Assembly: GCA_002315615.1 (NCBI GenBank)
Contig: DCHK01000019.1
Location: forward strand, 1-49,211
Direction: 5' to 3'
Origin: Bacteroidales bacterium UBA1754
GTDB lineage: Bacteria > Bacteroidota > Bacteroidia > Bacteroidales > Paludibacteraceae
Length of the DNA stretch: 49,211 bases
How positions within the stretch are numbered: the stretch's first letter is position 1; each line of letters opens with the position of its first letter. This document shows positions 41,816 to 49,211 of the stretch, in pieces. The position numbers were made by a program, and so were the translations under genes. The notes under the pieces are model-generated. The model worked only from the letters and a program-made list of their open reading frames with translations. It was not told the DNA's origin and did no database searches.

Positions 41816-43729
41816 TTATATTAGTATCATTATAAGTACAATGACTAATGCTCCACCAATGAAAATGGTAACGTAGTCTTGTACCAATCCCGACTGCAAA
41901 TTCTTAGTTTTTTGCGAAACAAAATTTGTTGTCCACGACAATCCGTTCATAAATCCGTCAACTACGTGTCTGTCGAACCACGCGATTGGTCTTGATATAC
42001 CTTCGAAAATAATTCGTTTCGTAACGAATACCCAAATTTCATCAAAATAGAATTTATGATAAGCCGAAGTGTAAAGACCTTTGACGGTATCGGCAACTTT
42101 GTCGGGTATTTCACTTTTCTTGAAATACATTTTCGTAGCAATGCCAATGCCGATAAGTGCAACTCCAATGCTTGCACTTGCAATAGCCCAATTGATGTGA
42201 GTTTCAAATGGCATAGCATCTGCCGAAACATAGTGCGAAAATGGAATAAATCCGCATACGCAAGTAAGTGTTGCCAAGAATATCAGTGGGAATGTCATCA
42301 CAAAAGGCGCTTCGTGAGGCGTATGCTCATATTCTTTGTTGTTGTCGTTCCAAAAAATATTGAAATACAAGCGGAACATATAAAAAGCCGTAAGTCCAGC
42401 GCAGAAATAAAGGCAAGCAAATAATATTTTATCGCTATGGAAAGCGGCTACAAGTATTTCGTCTTTACTAAAAAAGCCCGAAAATGGTGGAATTCCTGCT
42501 ATAGCCAAACAAGCGATGAGAAATGTAATGTTCGTGATTTTCAAGTATTTGTTCAAACCGCCCATTGCGCTCATTTCGTTGCTATGAACAGCGTGAATAA
42601 CGGCACCAGCACCAAGGAACAATAATGCTTTGAAGAATGCGTGCGTAAACAAATGGAACATTGAAGCCATATATCCCAAACCTTCGTGTCCTGCTAAACC
42701 CGATACGCCAAGCGATGTAATCATATACGCAATTTGCGAAATGGTAGAGAAGGCGAGCACTCGTTTTATGTCAGTTTGCGTACAAGCCACAATTGCCGCA
42801 AAAAGTGATGTTATTGCTCCAATGTATGCAATAATGGTAAGCACTTCGGGTGTGCCAAGATAATATACGGGGAAAAGTCGCGCTACGAGGAAGACTCCAG
42901 CCACTACCATAGTTGCTGCGTGAATCAATGCAGATACTGGCGTCGGACCTTCCATTGCATCGGGCAGCCAAATGTGGAACGGTAGCATTGCCGATTTTCC
43001 AACACCACCCATAAAGATGAGCATCATTCCCCAAGACAAAACAGAAATACCAAGGAACGAAAGTCCTGCGGTTTTCATTATCAATTCGTTGTTCTCTGGA
43101 TTAGTAAGCGAAATAAAATCGAATGTTTCTGAATAGAATGAAACAAGCAGAATACCAACCAAGAAAAAGAAATCGGCAAAGCGGGTAACAATGAATGCTT
43201 TTTTAGATGCCGCAATTGCCGATTTTTTGGTGTAATAAAATCCAATCAAGGAGTATGACGATACGCCCACCAATTCCCAAAAAATGTACATTTGGAATAT
43301 GTTTGTAGCCACAACAAGTCCGAGCATAGAGAATGTGAACAACGACAACAAAGCGTAATAGCGTTGAAAACCACGTTCGCCGTTCATATAACCAAAACTA
43401 TAAATATGCACCATCAGCGACACTGTAGAGATTACTACAAGCATCATTACAGAAATAGGGTCGAGCAGAATGCCCAAATCTATGTGCAAGTGTTCGGTTA
43501 TTTTTAACCATTCAAAATTGAATGCGATAATTTTTTGATAGATGCCGTCAATCAATCCTACAGAAAAGAAATAATCGTATGCTGCAATGTACGATAGAAT
43601 GGCAACTATTCCTAACCCAATAGTTCCAAGTATGCCCGATGTCATTGGTTTGAACTTGTTGTCCATCAGTCCAAGGAAGATGAACATCAAGGCGGGAATT
43701 ACTAATATCGGTAATGTGTATGTGAACAT
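41816..43729 (-). CDS. nuoL: NADH-quinone oxidoreductase subunit L
   Basis: A 637-residue antiporter-like subunit at the far end of the membrane arm. The segments LPFHIWLPDAMEGPTPVSAL and KRVLAFSTISQIAYM are typical. The C-terminal lateral helix region is present. The stop codon lies in an AATTAAGAATT spacer motif. Confidence 0.97.
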   Translation of the reverse strand: MFTYTLPILVIPALMFIFLGLMDNKFKPMTSGILGTIGLGIVAILSYIAAYDYFFSVGLIDGIYQKIIAFNFEWLKITEHLHIDLGILLDPISVMMLVVISTVSLMVHIYSFGYMNGERGFQRYYALLSLFTFSMLGLVVATNIFQMYIFWELVGVSSYSLIGFYYTKKSAIAASKKAFIVTRFADFFFLVGILLVSFYSETFDFISLTNPENNELIMKTAGLSFLGISVLSWGMMLIFMGGVGKSAMLPFHIWLPDAMEGPTPVSALIHAATMVVAGVFLVARLFPVYYLGTPEVLTIIAYIGAITSLFAAIVACTQTDIKRVLAFSTISQIAYMITSLGVSGLAGHEGLGYMASMFHLFTHAFFKALLFLGAGAVIHAVHSNEMSAMGGLNKYLKITNITFLIACLAIAGIPPFSGFFSKDEILVAAFHSDKILFACLYFCAGLTAFYMFRLYFNIFWNDNNKEYEHTPHEAPFVMTFPLIFLATLTCVCGFIPFSHYVSADAMPFETHINWAIASASIGVALIGIGIATKMYFKKSEIPDKVADTVKGLYTSAYHKFYFDEIWVFVTKRIIFEGISRPIAWFDRHVVDGFMNGLSWTTNFVSQKTKNLQSGLVQDYVTIFIGGALVIVLIMILI

Positions 43730-43734
43730 ATTTT

Positions 43735-44046
43735 TTAGTGTTTCAAATTGTTTACCTTATCTACAAAAATATTCTGTATGTTTCTGTAAATGTTTATGAT
43801 GATGGCTATTGCCAATGCGGTTTCGGCTGCCGCAATTCCAATAATGAACAATGTAAAGAAAAATCCATCTAATTGTCCAGGGAAAAGATAGCGGTTGAAA
43901 ACCGTAAAATTTATGTTCACGGCATTCAGCATCAGTTCGAGCGACATAAGGATGGTCAGCAAGTTTCGTCGTGCCAAAAATCCGTACACGCCGACAAAAA
44001 ACATTATCGTGCTGACAATTAAATATGCTTCTATTGGAACGTTCAT
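43735..44046 (-). CDS. nuoK: NADH-quinone oxidoreductase subunit K
   Basis: A 103-residue three-helix subunit with the two conserved glutamates of the proton path, in LMSLELMLNAVN and AAAETALAIAI. Length is normal; 5 nt before nuoL. Confidence 0.96.
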   Translation of the reverse strand: MNVPIEAYLIVSTIMFFVGVYGFLARRNLLTILMSLELMLNAVNINFTVFNRYLFPGQLDGFFFTLFIIGIAAAETALAIAIIINIYRNIQNIFVDKVNNLKH

Positions 44047-44072
44047 TTTTTAATCGTTAAATTGTTAAATCA

Positions 44073-44573
44073 TTATCTTTTTCTTGCAATCATAATACCA
44101 CCAATAATGCAAGCCAATAGCAAAATACTTATTGCTTCAAACGGCAATAAATATTGATTTTTATCAGTTCCCATGAGGGTTTGTCCTACTTGTTGCATTG
44201 TAGGTTCTTGCCAAATTTGGTTGGCTACTTTGAAAACATTGTTCAGTATAATGTACAAGCAAAGTCCAAAACCAACTACTGCTGTAAGTGCTGCAGCGAG
44301 TAATCTTCCCCAATGGCGAGGTTTTTCTTTATCGCCTGCGTGACTTGTAAGCAAAATGGAGAAAACAAACAATACTAAAATGCCACCTGCATAAACCGAA
44401 ATTTGTACGCCAGCCAAAAATTCGTAGTCGAGCATAAAGTATAGTCCTGCGGTTGCGATAAGTACGAAAAGCAAATAAGTGGCAGAGCGCAAGATTCTCT
44501 TCGACGTTACCGACAGAATCGAAAATACTACGATTACCGCAGCCAATATGTAAAAAATAATTTGTTCAGCCAT
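44073..44573 (-). CDS. nuoJ: NADH-quinone oxidoreductase subunit J
   Basis: A 166-residue subunit with five helices. The glycine-rich QISVYAGGILVLFVF in the third helix is the family hallmark, with Y linked to the flexible pi-bulge. Starts 2 nt after nuoI. Confidence 0.95.
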   Translation of the reverse strand: MAEQIIFYILAAVIVVFSILSVTSKRILRSATYLLFVLIATAGLYFMLDYEFLAGVQISVYAGGILVLFVFSILLTSHAGDKEKPRHWGRLLAAALTAVVGFGLCLYIILNNVFKVANQIWQEPTMQQVGQTLMGTDKNQYLLPFEAISILLLACIIGGIMIARKR

Positions 44574-44575
44574 TT

Positions 44576-45085
44576 TTATTCTTTATTTGTGTTTGTTGGT
44601 TTTTGTTCAGCAACTTTTTTCTCTTTCATTTTCGAACCTTCGTGATTAAGTTTTTTCACTAAAATCTCGCGACGAAAAACTGCATTTTCAAAAGTATTCT
44701 CGAATTTTATTGCGCCTTGAGGGCAGTTCATTACGCACACGTTGCAAAATGTGCAAGAGCCTAAATCGTAGAAATAATTTTTTAAAACTTTTTTCTTTTT
44801 GCCGTCTTCGGTTTCAATTATCTCAGATTCTATTTTAATAGTGCCGTTTGGGCAATTCATTTGGCAAAGTCCACAAGCAGAACACGAGTGCTCGTTTTGT
44901 TCGTTGTGAATCATTATCAACTCGCCACGAAAACGCTCAGGCACGTGCAATGTGGTGTGTCGGTTTTCGGGGTAACATTCGGTTACTTTCGGTGTAAAAA
45001 ACTCTTTGATGGTAACTTTCATACCCGTCAAAAGAGATTTTATTCCTTTGAAAAGTGATGTGAAATATGTTGTAAATGAACTCAT
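44576..45085 (-). CDS. nuoI: NADH-quinone oxidoreductase subunit I
   Basis: A 169-residue peripheral iron-sulfur subunit with two 4Fe-4S clusters (N6a, N6b): C68, C71, C74, C78 and C111, C114, C117, C121. The C-terminal 40 residues are a charged tail rich in K and E that the family core lacks. A 213-nt repeat-filled spacer precedes it. Confidence 0.96.
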   Translation of the reverse strand: MSSFTTYFTSLFKGIKSLLTGMKVTIKEFFTPKVTECYPENRHTTLHVPERFRGELIMIHNEQNEHSCSACGLCQMNCPNGTIKIESEIIETEDGKKKKVLKNYFYDLGSCTFCNVCVMNCPQGAIKFENTFENAVFRREILVKKLNHEGSKMKEKKVAEQKPTNTNKE

Positions 45086-45097
45086 GTATGTTTAATC

Positions 45098-45129
45098 GTT
45101 TAATCGTTCAGCGTTTATCTGCTTATTTG
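45098..45129. repeat. Dispersed spacer element, GTTTAATCGTTCA type
   Basis: GTTTAATCGTTCA and the following sequence (GYGTTTATYTRCTT) match 20059-20085 with few changes. A partial extra copy (GTTTAATC) precedes it. Related motifs occur at 44050-44070. Confidence 0.6.
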
Positions 45130-45173
45130 TTTGTTTAATTGGTCTCAAGTCAAAGGTCAAATGTCTGAGGTCT

Positions 45174-45201
45174 CTTAACTCTTAACTCTTAACTCTTAAC
45201 T
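45174..45201. repeat. Heptamer tandem repeat CTTAACT x4
   Basis: Four perfect CTTAACT units in the spacer between nuoH and nuoI. The complementary heptamer AGTTAAG occurs twice at 16225-16238 in another spacer. Confidence 0.9.
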
Positions 45202-45220
45202 CTTCTCTGTATTTTAATTC

Positions 45221-45298
45221 TTAATTATCTCCCATTCGGTCGATGATTATGAATTATTTCCCTTTGGCCATAATTCATAATTCAAAATTCTTAATTAT
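45221..45298. repeat. Dispersed AT-rich spacer element, copy B, with period-7 tail
   Basis: 45221-45256 matches 14537-14572 at 29 of 36 positions. The sequence then runs in heptads of form NNAATTC from 45270 (ATAATTC, ATAATTC, AAAATTC, TTAATTA) up to the nuoH stop codon. Confidence 0.65.
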
Positions 45299-46375
45299 CT
45301 AAAAGTGCCATCCGTAAACAACTATTATTGCCATAACTACTAAATTTACCATATTTATTGGCAATAGATATTTCCATTCCAAATGCAAAAGTTGGTCAAT
45401 ACGCAAACGGGGGAACGTCCATCGTACCCACAAACTCAAGAAAATGAGCAATGTTACTTTGCCGAAAAACCAAATTACCGATGGAATGTAATCCATTATC
45501 GCATTAAATCCGTCCCAACCACTGATGTGAAATGGCATCCAACCGCCAAGAAACATTGTAGTAGCAATTCCTGCAATAATAAACATATTCAAATATTCCG
45601 AAAGGTAGAAAAAACCAAACTGAATGCCAGAATATTCTGTGTGGTAACCAGCAGTCAATTCAGATTCTGCTTCGGGTAGGTCGAACGGACCACGATTAGT
45701 CTCGGCGTGTCCTGCTATCAAATAGATGATGAATGCGATTATGGCAGGGATATGTCCTTTGAAAATGAACCATCCGTCTGCTTGTGCCTCAACTATTTCA
45801 CAAAGTTGCATAGTGCCAGCGAGTGCCACTACAGTGAGCAAAGAAATGCCTGCCGAAAGTTCGTAACTTATAAGTTGTGCACCACTTCGCATTGCTCCAA
45901 TCATCGAGAATTTGTTATTGCTTGCCCAACCTGCCATAAGAATTCCCACAATTCCTAACGATGAAACTGCCAAAATGTAGAAAATGCCAATATTGAAATC
46001 AAGCACTTGCATACCTTTGCCGAATGGCAATGCACCAAATGCCAAAAATGATGATGCAATGACGATGAATGGCGCCGTGTAGAACAAAACTTTGTCTATA
46101 TGATTGATTGAGATTATCTCTTTCAAAAGAATTTTGAACATATCGGCAATAGGTTGCAAAACGCCCCACGTGCCTACACGGTTTGGACCAAGACGACATT
46201 GAAAGAAAGCGCAAATTTTACGTTCGCCGTAGATGAGTGCCAAAGCGATGAGTGCATATAGTGTAAGAAGTATTACGCCTACAAGTACAAACTCTATTGT
46301 CAGTACCCAAAATTCTGGCATACAACCTCTTAATAATTCATCGAACCAATTTGTAACTATTTGAAAATCGAACAT
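45299..46375 (-). CDS. nuoH: NADH-quinone oxidoreductase subunit H
   Basis: A 358-residue membrane subunit forming the quinone chamber. GERKICAFFQCRLGPNRVG and FDLPEAESELTAGYHTEYSG are the two signature regions. The TAG stop lies within the TAGATAATTAAGAATT-like repeat. A 41-nt spacer separates it from nuoCD. Confidence 0.97.
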   Translation of the reverse strand: MFDFQIVTNWFDELLRGCMPEFWVLTIEFVLVGVILLTLYALIALALIYGERKICAFFQCRLGPNRVGTWGVLQPIADMFKILLKEIISINHIDKVLFYTAPFIVIASSFLAFGALPFGKGMQVLDFNIGIFYILAVSSLGIVGILMAGWASNNKFSMIGAMRSGAQLISYELSAGISLLTVVALAGTMQLCEIVEAQADGWFIFKGHIPAIIAFIIYLIAGHAETNRGPFDLPEAESELTAGYHTEYSGIQFGFFYLSEYLNMFIIAGIATTMFLGGWMPFHISGWDGFNAIMDYIPSVIWFFGKVTLLIFLSLWVRWTFPRLRIDQLLHLEWKYLLPINMVNLVVMAIIVVYGWHF

Positions 46376-46416
46376 CGTATGAGTTAAATTGTTTTAGTCG
46401 TTAAATTCTTAATTAT

Positions 46417-48036
46417 CTATCGGTCAATATCAGGCACTACATAGTCCATCGAACCACCGATAGCAATGAAATCGGCAATTTTTTCGCCACGACTTATTGT
46501 GTCCATAGCCGAAACCAATGTCATTGATGGTGAACGGAAATGCAAACGTGATGGTGTCTTTTCGCCGTCGCTCACAAGGTAAACGCCAAATTCTCCACGT
46601 GCAGTTTCTACACGCTGAAAATATTCGCCAGCAGGCAATTTGATGATTGGTTTTGGCTTGTTGCGAAAATCGCCGTCAGGAATTCCGTCAATCAGTTGTT
46701 CTATGATATTTAATGATTCTTCTATCTCGTCCAAACGAACTATGTATCGAGCAAAAGTGTCTCCTTCTGTACGAAGCACTTCGTTGAATTTTACCTTGTC
46801 GTAAAGCGAATATGGTGCCACTTTACGAATGTCGCAGTGGAATCCCGATGCACGACCCGCAGGACCAGTTACGCCAAACGAAATGGCTTGTTCTTTGCTA
46901 AAAATGCCTACGCCTTCCATACGTCCACGTGCAATGACGTTGCCTGTATATATAGCGTGGTATTCTTTTAATTTTTCGCGTTGATATTTTATGTATTCGC
47001 TCACTTGTTTTTGAAAATCTTGACGAATGTCTTGCATTACACCACCTATCACGTTGTAGTTGGTAATAAGTCGTCCACCACAATTTTCTTCAAATATGTC
47101 AAGTATTTTCTCGCGGTCGCGCATCCCATAAATAAACGCTGTGAGTGCACCCATATCCATACACATACACGACCATCCAAGCAAGTGCGATGCTATACGT
47201 GTGAGTTCGTCCATTATCATACGGATGTATTCTGCACGAAGTGGAACTTCTATTTCGCCCGCTTTCTCTATACACATACAAAGTGCGTGTCGGTTGATGT
47301 GCGACGAAAGATAATCCAAACGGTCGGTGAAATGAAGAATTTGAGGATAGGCAAGTCCTTCGCTCAATTTCTCGATACCACGATGAATATATCCACAATG
47401 TGGGTCAACTTTCTTGATGATTTCGCCATCAAGCGAAACGCGATAGTGCAAAACGCCGTGTGTGGCTGGGTGTTGAGGTCCAATGTTTACTACATAGTCC
47501 TCATCTTCAAAAACTTTTTCTTCGGCTTCAATCACTTCGTTGTTCTCGAATGTGAGTCTTGACAAATGGTCGTCAATTTCAACACTTTCGAGCGATAACG
47601 GATTTTCGTCGGCATAATCTTTTCTTAAAGGAAATCCCTTCCATTCTTTCGAGAGGAAGAATCGTCTCATATCAGGGTGATTGATAAAACGAATGCCGAA
47701 GAAATCATATATTTCTCGTTCGTTAATATTGGCTGTATCCCAAAGGTCGCTTACAGTGAAAAGTTCGGGATGCTCTCGGTCATCGGTGCTGGTGTGCAAA
47801 ACAATGTTTTTGCTCATATCTGCCGATGACGACAAGAAATAAACTACGCCTAATTTTCCGTCTTTATCTACACCACAAATATGCGCCAAATAGTCGAAAC
47901 AAAGCACATCGTTTTGTCTGACTATTTCTGCCAATGTTCTAAAATCTTCTTTTGTGGCGGTTATTGTAAGATATTTTCCTTCTTCGATAATCGCGTTAGG
48001 GAGTTTATTGCTAATAAGTTCTTTTATTTTTTCCAT
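46417..48036 (-). CDS. nuoCD: Fused NADH-quinone oxidoreductase subunits C and D
   Basis: A 539-residue fusion. Residues 1-150 are the NuoC (30-kDa) domain with the EREIYDFFGIRF segment. From about 165 the NuoD (49-kDa) domain begins with NIGPQHPATHGVL and holds RLDYLSSHINRHA, GRASGFHCDIRK and C-terminal FIAIGGSMDYVVPDIDR, close to the ligand side of cluster N2. I use the ATG at 48036 rather than a TTG three codons upstream. Fused CD is known in E. coli and in Bacteroidetes. Confidence 0.95.
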   Translation of the reverse strand: MEKIKELISNKLPNAIIEEGKYLTITATKEDFRTLAEIVRQNDVLCFDYLAHICGVDKDGKLGVVYFLSSSADMSKNIVLHTSTDDREHPELFTVSDLWDTANINEREIYDFFGIRFINHPDMRRFFLSKEWKGFPLRKDYADENPLSLESVEIDDHLSRLTFENNEVIEAEEKVFEDEDYVVNIGPQHPATHGVLHYRVSLDGEIIKKVDPHCGYIHRGIEKLSEGLAYPQILHFTDRLDYLSSHINRHALCMCIEKAGEIEVPLRAEYIRMIMDELTRIASHLLGWSCMCMDMGALTAFIYGMRDREKILDIFEENCGGRLITNYNVIGGVMQDIRQDFQKQVSEYIKYQREKLKEYHAIYTGNVIARGRMEGVGIFSKEQAISFGVTGPAGRASGFHCDIRKVAPYSLYDKVKFNEVLRTEGDTFARYIVRLDEIEESLNIIEQLIDGIPDGDFRNKPKPIIKLPAGEYFQRVETARGEFGVYLVSDGEKTPSRLHFRSPSMTLVSAMDTISRGEKIADFIAIGGSMDYVVPDIDR

Positions 48037-48045
48037 AACAACCAA

Positions 48046-48609
48046 TTATCTTTTTTTATTGAAAATAAAGCGTTCGAGTTTCATTTTTCTTTGCAACTGC
48101 ATCATTCCATATAGCAATGCTTCTGGTTTAGGTGGGCAACCAGGAATGTACACATCTACGGGGATGATTTCGTTCACACCTTTCACTACGTGATACGAGT
48201 TGCAGAATGGTCCGCCACTAATGGCACAACTACCCATTGCAATTACATATTTTGGTTCTGCCATTTGGTCGTAAAGTCGTTTCAGTACGGGTGCCATTTT
48301 GTTTACAATAGTACCCGCTACGATGATAACATCGGCTTGGCGTGGACTGTTACGAGTAACTTCAAAACCGAAACGGGCGAAATCGTATCGTGCTGCACCG
48401 ACGCTCATAAATTCAATACCACAACAACTTGTGGCGAAAGTGAAAGGCCACATAGAGTTCGAGCGTCCCCAATTGATAATTTTATCGAGCGAAGTAACTA
48501 CAATGTTCGTGCCGTTTTTGCGAAGTTCTTCGGCATATTGCTCAAGGTACTCGTTGTCTTTGAACTCGTCGTACTTAATGCCTTTTATGTCAATTTTCTT
48601 TACTTCCAT
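48046..48609 (-). CDS. nuoB: NADH-quinone oxidoreductase subunit B
   Basis: A 187-residue subunit holding cluster N2. Ligands C62 and C63 (SCCGIEF), C128 (MGSC) and C158 (PGCPP) are all present. The open frame runs 37 codons further upstream into nuoA; I choose the ATG at 48609, which gives the usual length, a GGA just before it and a 10-nt overlap with nuoA. Confidence 0.95.
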   Translation of the reverse strand: MEVKKIDIKGIKYDEFKDNEYLEQYAEELRKNGTNIVVTSLDKIINWGRSNSMWPFTFATSCCGIEFMSVGAARYDFARFGFEVTRNSPRQADVIIVAGTIVNKMAPVLKRLYDQMAEPKYVIAMGSCAISGGPFCNSYHVVKGVNEIIPVDVYIPGCPPKPEALLYGMMQLQRKMKLERFIFNKKR

Positions 48610-48950
48610 TCCAATGCTCCTTTCTTCCAAGCGTAAGCCAAACCGAGTACAAGTATCAAAATAAAAAATCCGATGCTGATTAATCCATTCACCCCAAAAG
48701 TGCGAACTGCCGTTGCCCAAGGGAAGAGAAATACTGTTTCAACATCGAACATCAAATAAAGTATAGCGAAAAGGTAATAACCGACTTTGAATTGCATCCA
48801 AGAGGTGCCTCGTGTAGGGATACCACATTCGTATGTCTCGCTTTTCTGTTTGTTGTGGGAGTATGGCGAGAGTAGTAGTGCCACAGCCAAACCTCCAATT
48901 ACCAAAATTATAGCAGTAATAAATACGACTATCAATAGTACAGAATTCAT
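48600..48950 (-). CDS. nuoA: NADH-quinone oxidoreductase subunit A
   Basis: A 116-residue three-helix subunit. KSETYECGIPTRGTSW holds the conserved loop near the quinone site (cysteine in YECG) and FDVETVFLFPWA is the second hallmark. It is the first gene of the operon. Confidence 0.96.
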   Translation of the reverse strand: MNSVLLIVVFITAIILVIGGLAVALLLSPYSHNKQKSETYECGIPTRGTSWMQFKVGYYLFAILYLMFDVETVFLFPWATAVRTFGVNGLISIGFFILILVLGLAYAWKKGALEWK

Positions 48951-48985
48951 TTGTTTTATTCTTGTTATTAGATTTACGGTAACTA

Positions 48986-48993
48986 CAAATATA
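48986..48993 (-). promoter_or_regulatory. -7 box TATATTTG for the nuo operon
   Basis: A perfect TAnnTTTG on the minus strand 36 nt before nuoA. A TTTG lies 24 nt further upstream (49018-49021), slightly beyond the usual 19-21 spacing. Confidence 0.5.
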
Positions 48994-49211
48994 GGGTGTT
49001 TTTTTTGAAAATAAAAGCAAAAAATAGTCGCTTTTTTTTAGAAAAATTAGGCGTAAAAAATAATTTGTTAGAATTTTGGGCTAAAAATTTACAGTTTTTC
49101 TAAAAATAGGTATGCTATTTGCAATTTATTAAGCAGTTTGATAAAAACAAGTTTAATATTTTTTTTGATAAAAATGTCAGGTAACTTTATTTAGGGATAG
49201 TCATTTAATTC
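48994..49211. other. Gene-free AT-rich end of window
   Basis: Upstream of the nuo promoter I see only AT-rich sequence with T and A runs and no gene, tRNA or hairpin of note. No nuoE, nuoF or nuoG lies next to nuoA on this side within the window. Confidence 0.6.

Noticed and set aside
45086..45298. CRISPR array or small RNA in the nuoI-nuoH gap
   Set aside because: Repeats are 7-13 bp and AT-rich with no regular spacers, no cas genes, and no stable hairpin.

Overview
The window looks like chromosomal DNA from a member of the Bacteroidales (Bacteroidota). It is AT-rich. Promoters match the phylum-specific TAnnTTTG -7 box, Shine-Dalgarno sites are weak, and a giant exported enzyme ends in a type IX secretion (T9SS) sorting domain. 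The ATP synthase order is atpD-C-I-B-E-F-H-A-G. The NADH dehydrogenase operon has a fused nuoCD and no nuoE, nuoF or nuoG. DUF3256, DUF4476 and acidic-tailed lipoproteins fit the same group. No tRNA, rRNA, CRISPR array, phage gene or transposase was seen.

Layout. Positions 1-509 hold no convincing gene but carry an 11-bp tandem repeat array. Positions 510-7607 encode one 2365-residue secreted polysaccharide-degrading protein with two pectate-lyase-like beta-helices, an F5/8C domain, four CBM6 domains around a GH43 catalytic domain, Ig-like and CARDB domains and a T9SS tail. It closes with a clear terminator. Positions 7705-10595 (-) form a four-gene unit: DUF3256 protein, CcdA/ArsG-like membrane protein, FtsE-like ATPase, YycJ-like hydrolase. 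Positions 10634-11746 (-) encode an AI-2E family permease, divergent from a coiled-coil protein plus rsmI and a lipoprotein (11810-13591, +). Positions 13645-18562 (-) carry a ProX-type deacylase, a thioesterase, Maf, a UbiA prenyltransferase, a KdsC-like phosphatase, a DUF2520 protein and a nitroreductase fused to a membrane domain. Positions 18675-20036 (+) encode a DUF4476 protein and QueH. Positions 20153-21788 (-) encode two membrane proteins (UPF0104-like and GtrA).

Positions 21912-29727 (+) carry rsmA, corA, a large AsmA/DUF748 protein, a lipoprotein, a DUF349 protein and an RluB-type pseudouridine synthase with a long disordered N-terminus. Positions 29735-31397 (-) encode RNase Z and a WaaP/KdkA-like kinase. 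Positions 31526-38612 (-) are the complete F1Fo ATP synthase operon with its own promoter and terminator. Positions 38856-48950 (-) are the ten-gene NDH-1 operon nuoA-B-CD-H-I-J-K-L-M-N, also with its own terminator.

The last 17 kb is the energy core: the NDH-1 complex would build the ion gradient that the adjacent ATP synthase uses. The rest is mainly housekeeping (rRNA and tRNA modification, RNA processing, envelope biogenesis). The accessory element is the GH43 mega-enzyme. I did not find a clear new multi-gene system. The most unusual items are the architecture of that enzyme, the nitroreductase-membrane fusion, and a family of AT-rich dispersed repeats in spacers, several of which overlap stop codons.
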